NCBI GenBank assembly: GCA_030592835.1 | Contig: JAUVIJ010000033.1 | Span: forward strand, 1 to 12,187 | Direction: 5' to 3' | DNA length: 12,187 nt | Source: Candidatus Cloacimonadota bacterium | GTDB taxonomy: Bacteria; Cloacimonadota; Cloacimonadia; Cloacimonadales; TCS61 | Shown: positions 1 to 6,271 of the stretch, in pieces | How positions within the stretch are numbered: the first letter of the stretch is position 1 | Layout of the letters: every line of letters begins with the position of its first letter | Notes under the pieces: generated by a model | What the model was told of the DNA's origin: nothing | Seen by the model: only the letters and a program-made list of their open reading frames with translations | Database searches by the model: none | Made by a program: the position numbers and the translations under genes

Positions 1-132
1 AGTATCTTCCCCCGGCGGTGTCTCCCAACTCAACAACCATGCCTTGTCAATTCCCCACTCATCCATATCCGCAATCAGTCCCGCGTCATTACGACCATGC
101 CAGAATACATGTTGATGACTGTCAATAATCAT
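1..132 (-). CDS. Amidohydrolase (amidohydrolase_2-like metal-dependent hydrolase), N-terminal part, cut by the window edge
   Basis: The minus strand opens with ATG at 130-132 and stays open for 44 codons to the left edge. The peptide starts MIIDSHQHVFW, the N-terminal first strand of the TIM-barrel amidohydrolase_2 family, in which the His-x-His pair (H6, H8) binds the catalytic metal. It continues with an acidic helix and a hydrophobic strand (DKAWLLSW), as expected for strand 2. Members hydrolyse or decarboxylate varied small substrates; the substrate cannot be read from 44 residues. A GGAGG lies about 22 nt before the ATG, rather far for a ribosome binding site. The gene lies downstream of the aminotransferase fragment on the same strand, 93 nt away, so the pair was probably co-transcribed. 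Base composition is richer in GC than the main part of the window. Confidence 0.72.
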   Translation of the reverse strand, partial: MIIDSHQHVFWHGRNDAGLIADMDEWGIDKAWLLSWETPPGEDT

Positions 133-171
133 TGTTTTACTCACTTCTGTTATTCCCTCCGGTTTCCAATC

Positions 172-235
172 ACTTCATTACTTCATCACATCATTACATC
201 ATTACTTCATTACTTCATAACTTCATCACTTCAAA
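172..235. repeat. 8-bp tandem repeat, consensus ACTTCATT, about 8 copies
   Basis: Eight consecutive octamers are visible on the plus strand from 172: ACTTCATT, ACTTCATC, ACATCATT, ACATCATT, ACTTCATT, ACTTCATA, ACTTCATC and ACTTCAAA. Differences are single substitutions, mainly at unit positions 3 and 8, and the 8-nt period never slips. The array fills most of the gap between the aminotransferase stop and the amidohydrolase start, and the stop codon (226-228) lies inside its right end. The period is not a multiple of three, so copy changes would frameshift any reading across it. Function is unknown; replication slippage is the simplest origin. Confidence 0.85.
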
Positions 236-444
236 TACGCCGCCTCGACCTTCGCCATCGCTTCAATCACATCCGCCACTTCCTCATCACCAAGCCCCTC
301 ATGAAACGCCATCATAAAATGTGTCGCATCCGTCTTCTCAATGTTCGTCATATCATAAACCGGATCACGATCACCATTATACAACTCACTCGACCAGGGC
401 AACCCGCTCTCACCATAAACATTCCGATCACAAAACCATTTCAT
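226..444 (-). pseudogene. C-terminal fragment of a DegT/DnrJ/EryC1-type PLP aminotransferase, 5' part missing
   Basis: Seventy-two residues can be read from ATG 442-444 to the stop at 226-228. They resemble the C-terminal end of the DegT/DnrJ/EryC1/StrS sugar aminotransferase family: a PW-x-S-x-LY-x-GDR-x-PVYD stretch near the start, then a closing helix EEVADVIEAMAKVEAAYL like the usual final helix of these roughly 370-430 residue enzymes. The pyridoxal-phosphate lysine and all N-terminal motifs are absent. In frame, the reading hits a stop at 463-465, already inside sequence that reads as UvrA on the other strand, so this is not a complete small gene. The fragment precedes the amidohydrolase on the same strand. 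Its truncation point coincides with that of uvrA. It could instead be an intact gene cut by a mis-join of two sequences. The family assignment is moderate because only the tail is visible. Confidence 0.6.
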
Positions 445-445
445 A

Positions 446-1462
446 ATTATCAAAGGTGCAGCTCAAAACAATCTTAAATCGATCGATGTAGAGATTCCTG
501 TGGGCATTTTTACTTGTGTTACCGGTGTTTCCGGTTCAGGTAAAAGTTCTCTTATTAACCAAATCCTCTATCCTGCTGTAGCGAACAGGATCAACAGATC
601 CATTTTACGAGAGGGTAGTTACCGGGAAATTACCGGGATCGAATATTTTGATAAGATCATTAGTATTGATCAGCAACCCATTGGCCGAACACCCAGATCG
701 AATCCAGCCACCTATATCAAGTTGTTCGATCCCATCAGAAATCTCTTCTCCCAGCTTCCGGCAGCCAAATTAAGAGGATATAAACCAGGAAGATTTTCTT
801 TCAATGTCAAGGGAGGAAGATGTGAATCCTGTCATGGAGCCGGAGTAAAACAGATTGAAATGCATTTTTTACCAGATATATTCGTTACCTGTGAAGCCTG
901 TAAAGGAAAACGGTATAACCATGAAACCCTGGCTGTGAAATATAAGCATAAAAGTATCACCGATGTTCTCGACATGGATGTTCAAGAAGCAAGAGATCTC
1001 TTTCGTAATGTTCCAAAAATCGCCAGAAAATTACATACACTGATCGATGTTGGTCTGGAATATATAAAGCTGGGGCAATCCTCCACAACTCTTTCAGGGG
1101 GTGAAGCTCAGAGGATCAAATTATCCCGGGAATTAAGTAAATCAAGCACTGGAAAAACCCTTTATATCCTGGATGAACCTACAACCGGACTACATTTCGA
1201 TGATATCAAAAAACTATTGAGCGTTCTGCAAAGACTTGTAGCAATGGGTAATACTATCGTCGTCATCGAGCATAATCTTGATGTAATCAAATGTGCTGAT
1301 CATATTATCGATCTGGGACCAGAAGGAGGAGATGAAGGCGGCTTTGTCGTTGCTACAGGCAGTCCGGAGAAGATAGTACTTAACATGGAATCCGACACAG
1401 GAGTATTCTTAAAAAATGTTCTACCAGATGGAGTAAAAAATGAATCTAAGAAAAAACATTGA
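446..1462 (+). CDS. uvrA: Excinuclease ABC subunit A (UvrA), C-terminal third only, 5'-truncated
   Basis: UvrA is the ATP-dependent DNA-damage recognition subunit of nucleotide excision repair; it works as a dimer and loads UvrB. Only about 338 of the usual 940 residues are present. Numbering from 446, visible parts are the strand-turn GAAQNNLKSIDVEIP (4-18), Walker A GVSGSGKS (27-34), a Cys4 zinc module C126-x2-C129-x19-C149-x2-C152, the ABC signature LSGGEAQ (216-222), Walker B LYILDEP (239-245) and the H-loop His276. This is the second nucleotide-binding half; the first half and UvrB-interaction region are missing. A GTG at 500 could be called as start, but UvrA homology continues in frame upstream of it to about 446, and an in-frame stop lies at 416-418. 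No natural start fits, so the gene is broken or mis-joined. The 3' end overlaps dapD by 23 nt. Confidence 0.9.
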   Translation: MIKGAAQNNLKSIDVEIPVGIFTCVTGVSGSGKSSLINQILYPAVANRINRSILREGSYREITGIEYFDKIISIDQQPIGRTPRSNPATYIKLFDPIRNLFSQLPAAKLRGYKPGRFSFNVKGGRCESCHGAGVKQIEMHFLPDIFVTCEACKGKRYNHETLAVKYKHKSITDVLDMDVQEARDLFRNVPKIARKLHTLIDVGLEYIKLGQSSTTLSGGEAQRIKLSRELSKSSTGKTLYILDEPTTGLHFDDIKKLLSVLQRLVAMGNTIVVIEHNLDVIKCADHIIDLGPEGGDEGGFVVATGSPEKIVLNMESDTGVFLKNVLPDGVKNESKKKH

Positions 1463-2252
1463 AGATATATGGAATAAGAGTTTATATACTAAAGCTGATA
1501 GAGAAGTATTTGAACATTTCAAGACAAGTCTGAATCAGGGAAAGATCAGAGCTGCTGAAAAAATAGATAATAAATGGCAGATCAATTTATGGGTGAAAAA
1601 AGGGATTTTGATCGGTTTCAAAATGGGAATAATTGTCGAAATGCCTTTGAGCGAGTCCAAAAGTTTTTTTGATAAAGACACTTATCCGGAAAGAAAAATC
1701 GGTCTGGAACATAATATCCGTTTAGTTAGTGGCGGTAGTTCTATCAGAGATGGAGCTTATGTTGCACCTTCTGTTATCATGATGCCCCCGATGTATATAA
1801 ATGTAGGGGCGTATGTCGATGCCGGCACAATGATAGATTCCCATGCTTTGGTCGGATCCTGCGCTCAGGTCGGGAAAAATGTGCATTTAAGTGCTGCATC
1901 ACAACTTGGAGGAGTGCTGGAACCGATAGGAGCAAATCCGGTAATTATTGAGGATGACGTCTTTATTGGCGGTAACTGCGGAATCTATGAGGGAGTGATC
2001 GTCCAGACAGGAGCTATTCTCGCTGCCGGAGTGATCCTCACAGCTGGAATACCTGTTTTTGATTCTGTTCACAACAGATTTATCCGCAAGAGTGAAGAAC
2101 AGCCACTGACAATTCCTGAGAATGCTGTTATTATTTCTGGAACAAGACCTTTAAGATCGAATCCTGAATATTCTGTCTATTGTCCTATCATTGTCAAATA
2201 CCGGGATAAGAATAGTGATATCGCTGTTACCCTGGAACAGGCTCTGCGATGA
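1440..2252 (+). CDS. dapD: 2,3,4,5-tetrahydropyridine-2,6-dicarboxylate N-succinyltransferase (DapD)
   Basis: DapD transfers succinyl from succinyl-CoA to tetrahydrodipicolinate, the committed step of the succinylase branch to meso-diaminopimelate and lysine, in the cytoplasm as a trimer. The 270 residues match the E. coli-type length (274). The N-terminal helical domain includes GKIRAAEKIDNKWQINLWVKK (about 34-54). From about 100 to 230 comes a left-handed beta-helix of hexapeptide repeats with the family blocks YVDAGTMIDSHALVGSCAQ (125-143), GKNVHLS (145-151) and GGVLEP (157-162). D133 and E184 align with the active-site Asp and Glu of the E. coli enzyme. The conserved C-terminal block YCPIIVKY (247-254) is present. 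ATG 1440 follows GGAG at 1430-1433 with 6-nt spacing and lies inside the uvrA 3' end. The stop overlaps the next start by 4 nt (ATGA), suggesting coupled translation. No missing family residue was noticed. Confidence 0.95.
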   Translation: MNLRKNIEDIWNKSLYTKADREVFEHFKTSLNQGKIRAAEKIDNKWQINLWVKKGILIGFKMGIIVEMPLSESKSFFDKDTYPERKIGLEHNIRLVSGGSSIRDGAYVAPSVIMMPPMYINVGAYVDAGTMIDSHALVGSCAQVGKNVHLSAASQLGGVLEPIGANPVIIEDDVFIGGNCGIYEGVIVQTGAILAAGVILTAGIPVFDSVHNRFIRKSEEQPLTIPENAVIISGTRPLRSNPEYSVYCPIIVKYRDKNSDIAVTLEQALR

Positions 2253-3388
2253 GTTCTGTAAATCTTGCTGACAGACTGAGCCAGGTTCATAAATCCGAGA
2301 TTCGTAAAATCTTTGAATCAGCTCCGGCAGACTCAATAAATCTGGGCTTGGGAGAGATACAATTTAACACACCGGATCTAATTTTAGAAACTGCCGGACG
2401 AATACTTAATTCAGAAATCATCAGATACACTCCAAATGCGGGTCTTTCTGAAGCAAGAGAATCCGTGGCAACTTACTATGATAAAGATAATTTCGATGGG
2501 GAAAATGTCTGTTTGACGGCTGGAGTTACCGAAGGTATTTTTATCTGTGTGTTTTCATTGGTTAATCCCGGCGATGAAGTATTGATTGCCAATCCTGCTT
2601 TTGTTGCTTATGAAACCGTCGTCCGAATGGCAGGTGGAATTCCAATATTTTTCGATCTCGATCCCGATAAAAATTTTCAGCTTAATAAAGATTCCTTTCG
2701 CCAGGCGATCAGTTCCAGAACAAAACTGATTATTTTAAACAACCCTTCCAATCCATTGGGGATAGTATTTTCAAAAGACGAAATTGATTTTATTCTCGAA
2801 CAGCGGAAAAGAATCGATGCTTATCTTCTTGTAGATGAGATCTACAGAGATTTGTATATTAGATCCAGGCCTGAATCTATGCTCAGCAGTGATGAAATGA
2901 TCATAATTGCCTCGGGACTTTCCAAAACTCATTGCATGACAGGATGGAGAATCGGCTGGTTGATTACTAGCAATCTTCATCTGATGAAAGCATTTATAAA
3001 CACTCATCAATATATCAATACATGTGCACCTTTTCTTTCCCAGAAAATAATGCCTGTGGCTTTATCGTCAGCCGGTATAGAAGCTGCGGACAAGATCAGA
3101 CAGAAACTAATCCTCAATCGTAAATTAATATTAACATTTTTCCAGAAAATCAAGGGAGCGAATATCCTTGTTAATGATGCTTCTCCCTACCTTTTCGTCA
3201 ATTTAGGAATTGATGATCTAAAATTGACTCGGCAATTATCTCGAAAGGGAATAATTGTGATTCCTGGAAGTGTATTCGGGAAAAATGGGAAAAACTGGAT
3301 ACGAATAAATTATGGAATATCTGAAAATCAATTAAAAAAAGTATTTACAAGATTTGAATCTGTATTATCTCTTATTCTATTAAATTAA
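2249..3388 (+). CDS. Class I/II PLP-dependent aminotransferase, candidate N-succinyl-diaminopimelate aminotransferase (DapC-like)
   Basis: This is a 379-residue fold-type I aminotransferase. Visible landmarks are TPNAGLSEAR (61-70), AGVTEG (91-96) at the phosphate-binding turn, NNPSNPLG (164-171) with N168, DEIY (196-199) whose Asp would contact the pyridine nitrogen, the Schiff-base lysine K226 in SGLSKTHCMTGWRIGW with R234 for phosphate, and R352 in IRINYG for the substrate carboxylate. The set looks complete, so an active enzyme is expected. The family also includes aspartate, aromatic and alanine aminotransferases, and sequence alone does not fix the substrate. The ATGA overlap with dapD argues for the next succinylase-branch step, making N-succinyl-LL-2,6-diaminopimelate from the keto acid with glutamate as donor. 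That role is inferred from context. In many bacteria ArgD does this reaction, so a dedicated enzyme here is plausible but unproven. Confidence 0.85.
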   Translation: MSSVNLADRLSQVHKSEIRKIFESAPADSINLGLGEIQFNTPDLILETAGRILNSEIIRYTPNAGLSEARESVATYYDKDNFDGENVCLTAGVTEGIFICVFSLVNPGDEVLIANPAFVAYETVVRMAGGIPIFFDLDPDKNFQLNKDSFRQAISSRTKLIILNNPSNPLGIVFSKDEIDFILEQRKRIDAYLLVDEIYRDLYIRSRPESMLSSDEMIIIASGLSKTHCMTGWRIGWLITSNLHLMKAFINTHQYINTCAPFLSQKIMPVALSSAGIEAADKIRQKLILNRKLILTFFQKIKGANILVNDASPYLFVNLGIDDLKLTRQLSRKGIIVIPGSVFGKNGKNWIRINYGISENQLKKVFTRFESVLSLILLN

Positions 3389-3401
3389 TTCGATTAATTG
3401 T

Positions 3402-3408
3402 AAGGGAG
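3402..3408 (+). promoter_or_regulatory. Ribosome binding site deciding a GTG start
   Basis: AAGGGAG lies 7 nt before the GTG at 3416. It supports GTG as the start of the TPR-GGDEF gene, because the following residues (MKLLIVTTVLILIL) form a proper signal peptide and no ATG start is available close by. Confidence 0.7.
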
Positions 3409-3415
3409 ATCTATA

Positions 3416-5203
3416 GTGAAGTTATTAATTGTTACTACTGTATTAATCCTGATCTTAAATACACTTATTAGAGCTGATACAAAGATCGACTTTCTCCAGG
3501 AAAAACTACTGACCTCCAAGGATTATGATAGAATAGATATTTTAAATCAGTTATCGATTGAAACCAGGAATTCAGATCCTCTTGAAAGTATTGATTATGG
3601 CAGAAGAGCTTTACAATTGGCAGAAAGTTTAAAAAGCAGAATATATATTGCACATTCCTATAAAAATATCGGAACCACATACCATATTATGGGTGATTAT
3701 GCTTTAGCGAAAACTAATCTCGAAAGTGCCTTGAAATCATATATGAAAATTGCTGATAAACGTGGGATTGCATCCACTTTGAATAACTTGGGACTCGTGA
3801 ATTTAAAGATGAATAAACTGGATAAAGCTCTGGAGTTCTTTTTAAATTCCCTCAAACTGGAAACAGAAATGGATAATCAATCCGGTATCGCCCATTCATA
3901 TAACAATCTGGGAAACTTTTACTATCAGATAGATGAAATGGAACAAGCTCTGGAATATTATAGTAAAGCCCTGATAATCTATGAAGAGATCGACGACAAT
4001 ACCGGGATTTCCAATGAACTCAACAACATCGGGGTTATTTATGATGAAAAAAAAGAATATCTTATTGCTCTGGAATATTACCTTAAATCTCTGGAGATTG
4101 ACCAATTATTACAGGAACCCAGCAATATTGCAACATTATATAATAATATTGGTATTGTATATCAAAATATGGACATGCCGGACAAGGCTCTAGAATATCT
4201 TGTTAATTCCCTGGATATTACTAAAGAGATCGGAGAAAAATATTCCATAGCTAATACAGCTATCAACATCGCTAACATCTATCTGAACAATAATAATTTG
4301 AGTTCTGCTTTACAATATTTAAAGCTCGGGTTGGAATATTCGGAAGCATCCGGTGCTAAAGATCTCCTGGTTAGCATTTATCATCTCTATTCGACTTATC
4401 ATTCCCAGAAAAGAGATTTTGAATTGGCCTTTTATTACCAGGGAAAATATCTTAATGAGAAGATTAAAATAGTTTCTGAGCAAAATCAAAATATGCTGAC
4501 AGAGATTAAGAAAGAATTTGAATTGGAAAAAAAACAGATCGAAATAGATCATTCACGAACATCGAGAAAAATTACTTTTATTGTAACCCTGTTTATTGCT
4601 ATTATCGTAGCTGTTGCCCTGCTATCGATCCTTCACAGTAGATTTTCCTTCAAAGAAAGATTGATCACAGAGATGAACAATGTGAACGATAAATTGAAGG
4701 TCGTTGCTCGTACTGATCCCCTTACTAAAATCGCTAATCGTCGTGCAATGTTGGAGAAAATCGAATATGAGAGATACAGATTCGAAAGATATGAAAGAGC
4801 TTTTGTAATCATGATCGGAGATATCGATAATTTCAAGGATGTAAACGACAGTTTCGGACATGATGCTGGAGATTTCGTTCTTAAGGAATTATCCGCTCTG
4901 ATCCTGTCTCTTTCAAGAAAGCAGGACATCATAGGAAGATGGGGTGGTGAAGAGTTTATGCTTTTACTACCTGAAACCAATCTTACCGGCGGTCGTAAAG
5001 TAGCAGAGAAAATAAACCGATCGATCCGGGAAAAAGTTTTTAATTATAAAGGAAACATTATTCATATAACTATGACATTAGGTGTAGGTATCTATGACCA
5101 ACATGATTCTATCGAAGATATTATCGCTATTACCGATAAAGCCCTTTATGAAGGAAAACACCGAGGCAAAAATACTATTGTTACGATTTCCGAATTGAGT
5201 TAA
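3416..5203 (+). CDS. Periplasmic TPR sensor with transmembrane helix and cytoplasmic GGDEF diguanylate cyclase
   Basis: The 595 residues read in order: an N-terminal signal or anchor helix (about 1-20); tetratricopeptide repeats of exactly 40 residues at 79-118, 119-158, 159-198, 199-238, 239-278 and 279-318, with a degenerate seventh at 319-358 and a partial one before 79; a charged, probably coiled-coil helix (about 345-385); a transmembrane helix (386-407, ITFIVTLFIAIIVAVALL); and a GGDEF domain (about 430-590). The cyclase carries TDPLTKIANRR, the metal-binding Asp D469 in GDIDNFK, the signature GGEEF at 510-514, and R501-x-x-D504 exactly five residues before it, the position of the c-di-GMP inhibitory site. 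It should therefore make cyclic di-GMP from GTP with product feedback. The predicted topology puts the TPR array outside the inner membrane; ligand or partner is unknown. It follows the aminotransferase by 27 nt, so it is probably co-transcribed, without an obvious metabolic link. Confidence 0.9.
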   Translation: MKLLIVTTVLILILNTLIRADTKIDFLQEKLLTSKDYDRIDILNQLSIETRNSDPLESIDYGRRALQLAESLKSRIYIAHSYKNIGTTYHIMGDYALAKTNLESALKSYMKIADKRGIASTLNNLGLVNLKMNKLDKALEFFLNSLKLETEMDNQSGIAHSYNNLGNFYYQIDEMEQALEYYSKALIIYEEIDDNTGISNELNNIGVIYDEKKEYLIALEYYLKSLEIDQLLQEPSNIATLYNNIGIVYQNMDMPDKALEYLVNSLDITKEIGEKYSIANTAINIANIYLNNNNLSSALQYLKLGLEYSEASGAKDLLVSIYHLYSTYHSQKRDFELAFYYQGKYLNEKIKIVSEQNQNMLTEIKKEFELEKKQIEIDHSRTSRKITFIVTLFIAIIVAVALLSILHSRFSFKERLITEMNNVNDKLKVVARTDPLTKIANRRAMLEKIEYERYRFERYERAFVIMIGDIDNFKDVNDSFGHDAGDFVLKELSALILSLSRKQDIIGRWGGEEFMLLLPETNLTGGRKVAEKINRSIREKVFNYKGNIIHITMTLGVGIYDQHDSIEDIIAITDKALYEGKHRGKNTIVTISELS

Positions 5204-5399
5204 ACTAAGATAATGCAGTAGAGGTTTATTGAAGAGTAGTAATATTTTATATAGGGATGGTTAAGTTCCAAAAGCATTCGGAATGTATATATCATAAAGA
5301 TATTCAGAAATAATTTTGTGAATCACTCATACATAAAAGTTTTATAAGCTTAAGGCCTATTGAAGATATTTGCAAAGTTCTATTGCATTATCTGGGTTA
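5204..5399. other. Convergent intergenic spacer, nothing recognisable
   Basis: About 196 AT-rich bases lie between the GGDEF stop and the terminator hairpin. I see stop codons in all frames, no credible small open frame with a ribosome binding site, no tRNA-like structure and no clear repeat. Remnants of a decayed gene cannot be excluded by eye. Confidence 0.5.
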
Positions 5400-5433
5400 A
5401 AGAAAGAGCTACCATTAACGGTAGCTCTTTCTT
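5400..5433. terminator. Bidirectional intrinsic terminator hairpin between convergent operons
   Basis: A perfect 14-bp inverted repeat, AAGAAAGAGCTACC at 5400-5413 and its complement at 5420-5433, encloses a 6-nt loop (ATTAAC). The base of the stem is A/T-rich, so each strand ends in a T-rich run (CTCTTTCTT), and it can serve transcription from either side. It lies 12 nt beyond the lipoprotein stop and about 200 nt beyond the GGDEF stop, between two converging genes. The T tract is interrupted by C, so efficiency may be moderate. Confidence 0.8.
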
Positions 5434-5445
5434 CAGGAAAATACT

Positions 5446-6204
5446 TTATTTAATTCTTTCTCTTATTTTTTCCTTCAGCCTATTGACATCTATCTCTCTG
5501 CGACTGGCATAACCATAAGTTACACCGGATACTTCAGCAGCAATTGCGAGGAAGGTATCTGTAACAAAGTAATTCGTTTCAGCTAGAATAAAATCATATT
5601 CTTCCTGTCCTGTACTCATCCAATTGGCAGGAACATCATAAGATCGGACATCAGAATCTAATAATACAAAAACATCATCAATGATGTCGTATTCTTCATT
5701 TTGGGTATCCCATACCCAACTGGTTCCCATGAGATCCTGGATCATGCTGTCCGTATCAGGTTCAAGTACCCAATCCAGAAGAAGTTCCTGGTCGGGAGAA
5801 TATTCGTCTGGCCAGTCGATAGCAGGTGCAGCCGTTGTTGCCAAGTTAAAATCCCATGATTCCCGGCTCTCGTTGATCGATAATTCGAAATTATAAACTG
5901 TTGTCACTTCAAGATCGGCATAACCTATCCAGGACAAGATCCATTCATTATATTCCAGCGGGATCTGATTACCGTTAATGAAAAGTTCAGCCGTGGTGAT
6001 TGAATCGCCCTGAAAATAATCGATTCCGATTATGTATTCATCCCTGCCGAAAAGTCTCATTACAGAGAAGAAATAATCAAAATCCTCCTGATCTGGTGGA
6101 TCAAGTATTCCATCATCATCGTCATCATCATTATTTCCACAGCCTATTATTAAAAGAGAAAAACACATTGTGAGAATCATAAATAACAGTAAAAATTTTT
6201 TCAT
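5446..6204 (-). CDS. Hypothetical lipoprotein with Asp-rich linker
   Basis: This is a 252-residue protein I do not recognise. It begins MKKFLLLFMILTMCFSLLIIGCGNN: a charged start, a hydrophobic stretch and a lipobox-like IIGC with Cys22, so it is probably exported, lipidated and membrane-anchored. A run of six Asp (about 26-31) follows directly, giving an acidic tether to the mature domain. The rest is acidic and rich in aromatic residues, with beta-like segments, including several Trp (for example SWVWDT near the middle), and ends in a basic helix (RLKEKIRERIK). No catalytic motif was seen. ATG 6204 is supported by a strong AAGGAGG just upstream with about 5 nt spacing. It lies 67 nt after the permease stop on the same strand, so it may be the last gene of that operon, possibly with its own promoter. 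A function in envelope structure or binding is only a guess. Confidence 0.8.
   Translation of the reverse strand: MKKFLLLFMILTMCFSLLIIGCGNNDDDDDDGILDPPDQEDFDYFFSVMRLFGRDEYIIGIDYFQGDSITTAELFINGNQIPLEYNEWILSWIGYADLEVTTVYNFELSINESRESWDFNLATTAAPAIDWPDEYSPDQELLLDWVLEPDTDSMIQDLMGTSWVWDTQNEEYDIIDDVFVLLDSDVRSYDVPANWMSTGQEEYDFILAETNYFVTDTFLAIAAEVSGVTYGYASRREIDVNRLKEKIRERIK
6111..6132 (-). repeat. Trinucleotide (GAT/GAC) microsatellite encoding the Asp run
   Basis: On the minus strand the lipoprotein gene carries consecutive GAT codons interrupted by one GAC, encoding the Asp tract right after the lipidated Cys. Because the unit is three bases, slippage would change the linker length without shifting the frame. 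Confidence 0.7.
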
Positions 6205-6229
6205 AAAAACCTCCTTAAATTCAATATTT

Positions 6230-6262
6230 TTTTAAAAATGGATTTTAGAAGTCAACTGTCAA
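6230..6262 (-). promoter_or_regulatory. Possible sigma70-type promoter before the lipoprotein gene
   Basis: The minus strand has a consensus TTGACA (complement of 6257-6262) and an overlapping second TTGACT (complement of 6250-6255) in the 67-nt gap between permease and lipoprotein. The downstream bases at the expected -10 distance are A/T-rich (ATTTTT, then an A run) but match TATAAT poorly. It may give the lipoprotein independent expression. AT-rich gaps produce such matches by chance, so this is tentative. Confidence 0.27.
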
Positions 6263-6271
6263 TAAAAAATA

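Noticed and set aside
97..477. Open plus-strand frame of 126 codons at the left end
   Set aside because: It reads through the octamer repeat and antisense to the amidohydrolase and aminotransferase fragments. The product is low-complexity (Ser/Leu/His/Ile-rich) with no family resemblance.
500..502. GTG as the true start of the uvrA reading frame
   Set aside because: UvrA-like sequence continues in frame upstream to about 446 and no ribosome binding site precedes the GTG. A start here would cut off the first strand of the nucleotide-binding fold.
4047..4054. A run of eight A within the TPR coding region as a possible programmed frameshift
   Set aside because: The zero frame continues through intact TPRs to a complete GGDEF domain, and the shifted frame yields nothing recognisable. 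It is more likely just a homopolymer.
4633..4980. A 115-codon minus-strand frame opposite the GGDEF domain
   Set aside because: The opposite strand encodes the conserved cyclase signature; this frame has no motif of its own and is a shadow.
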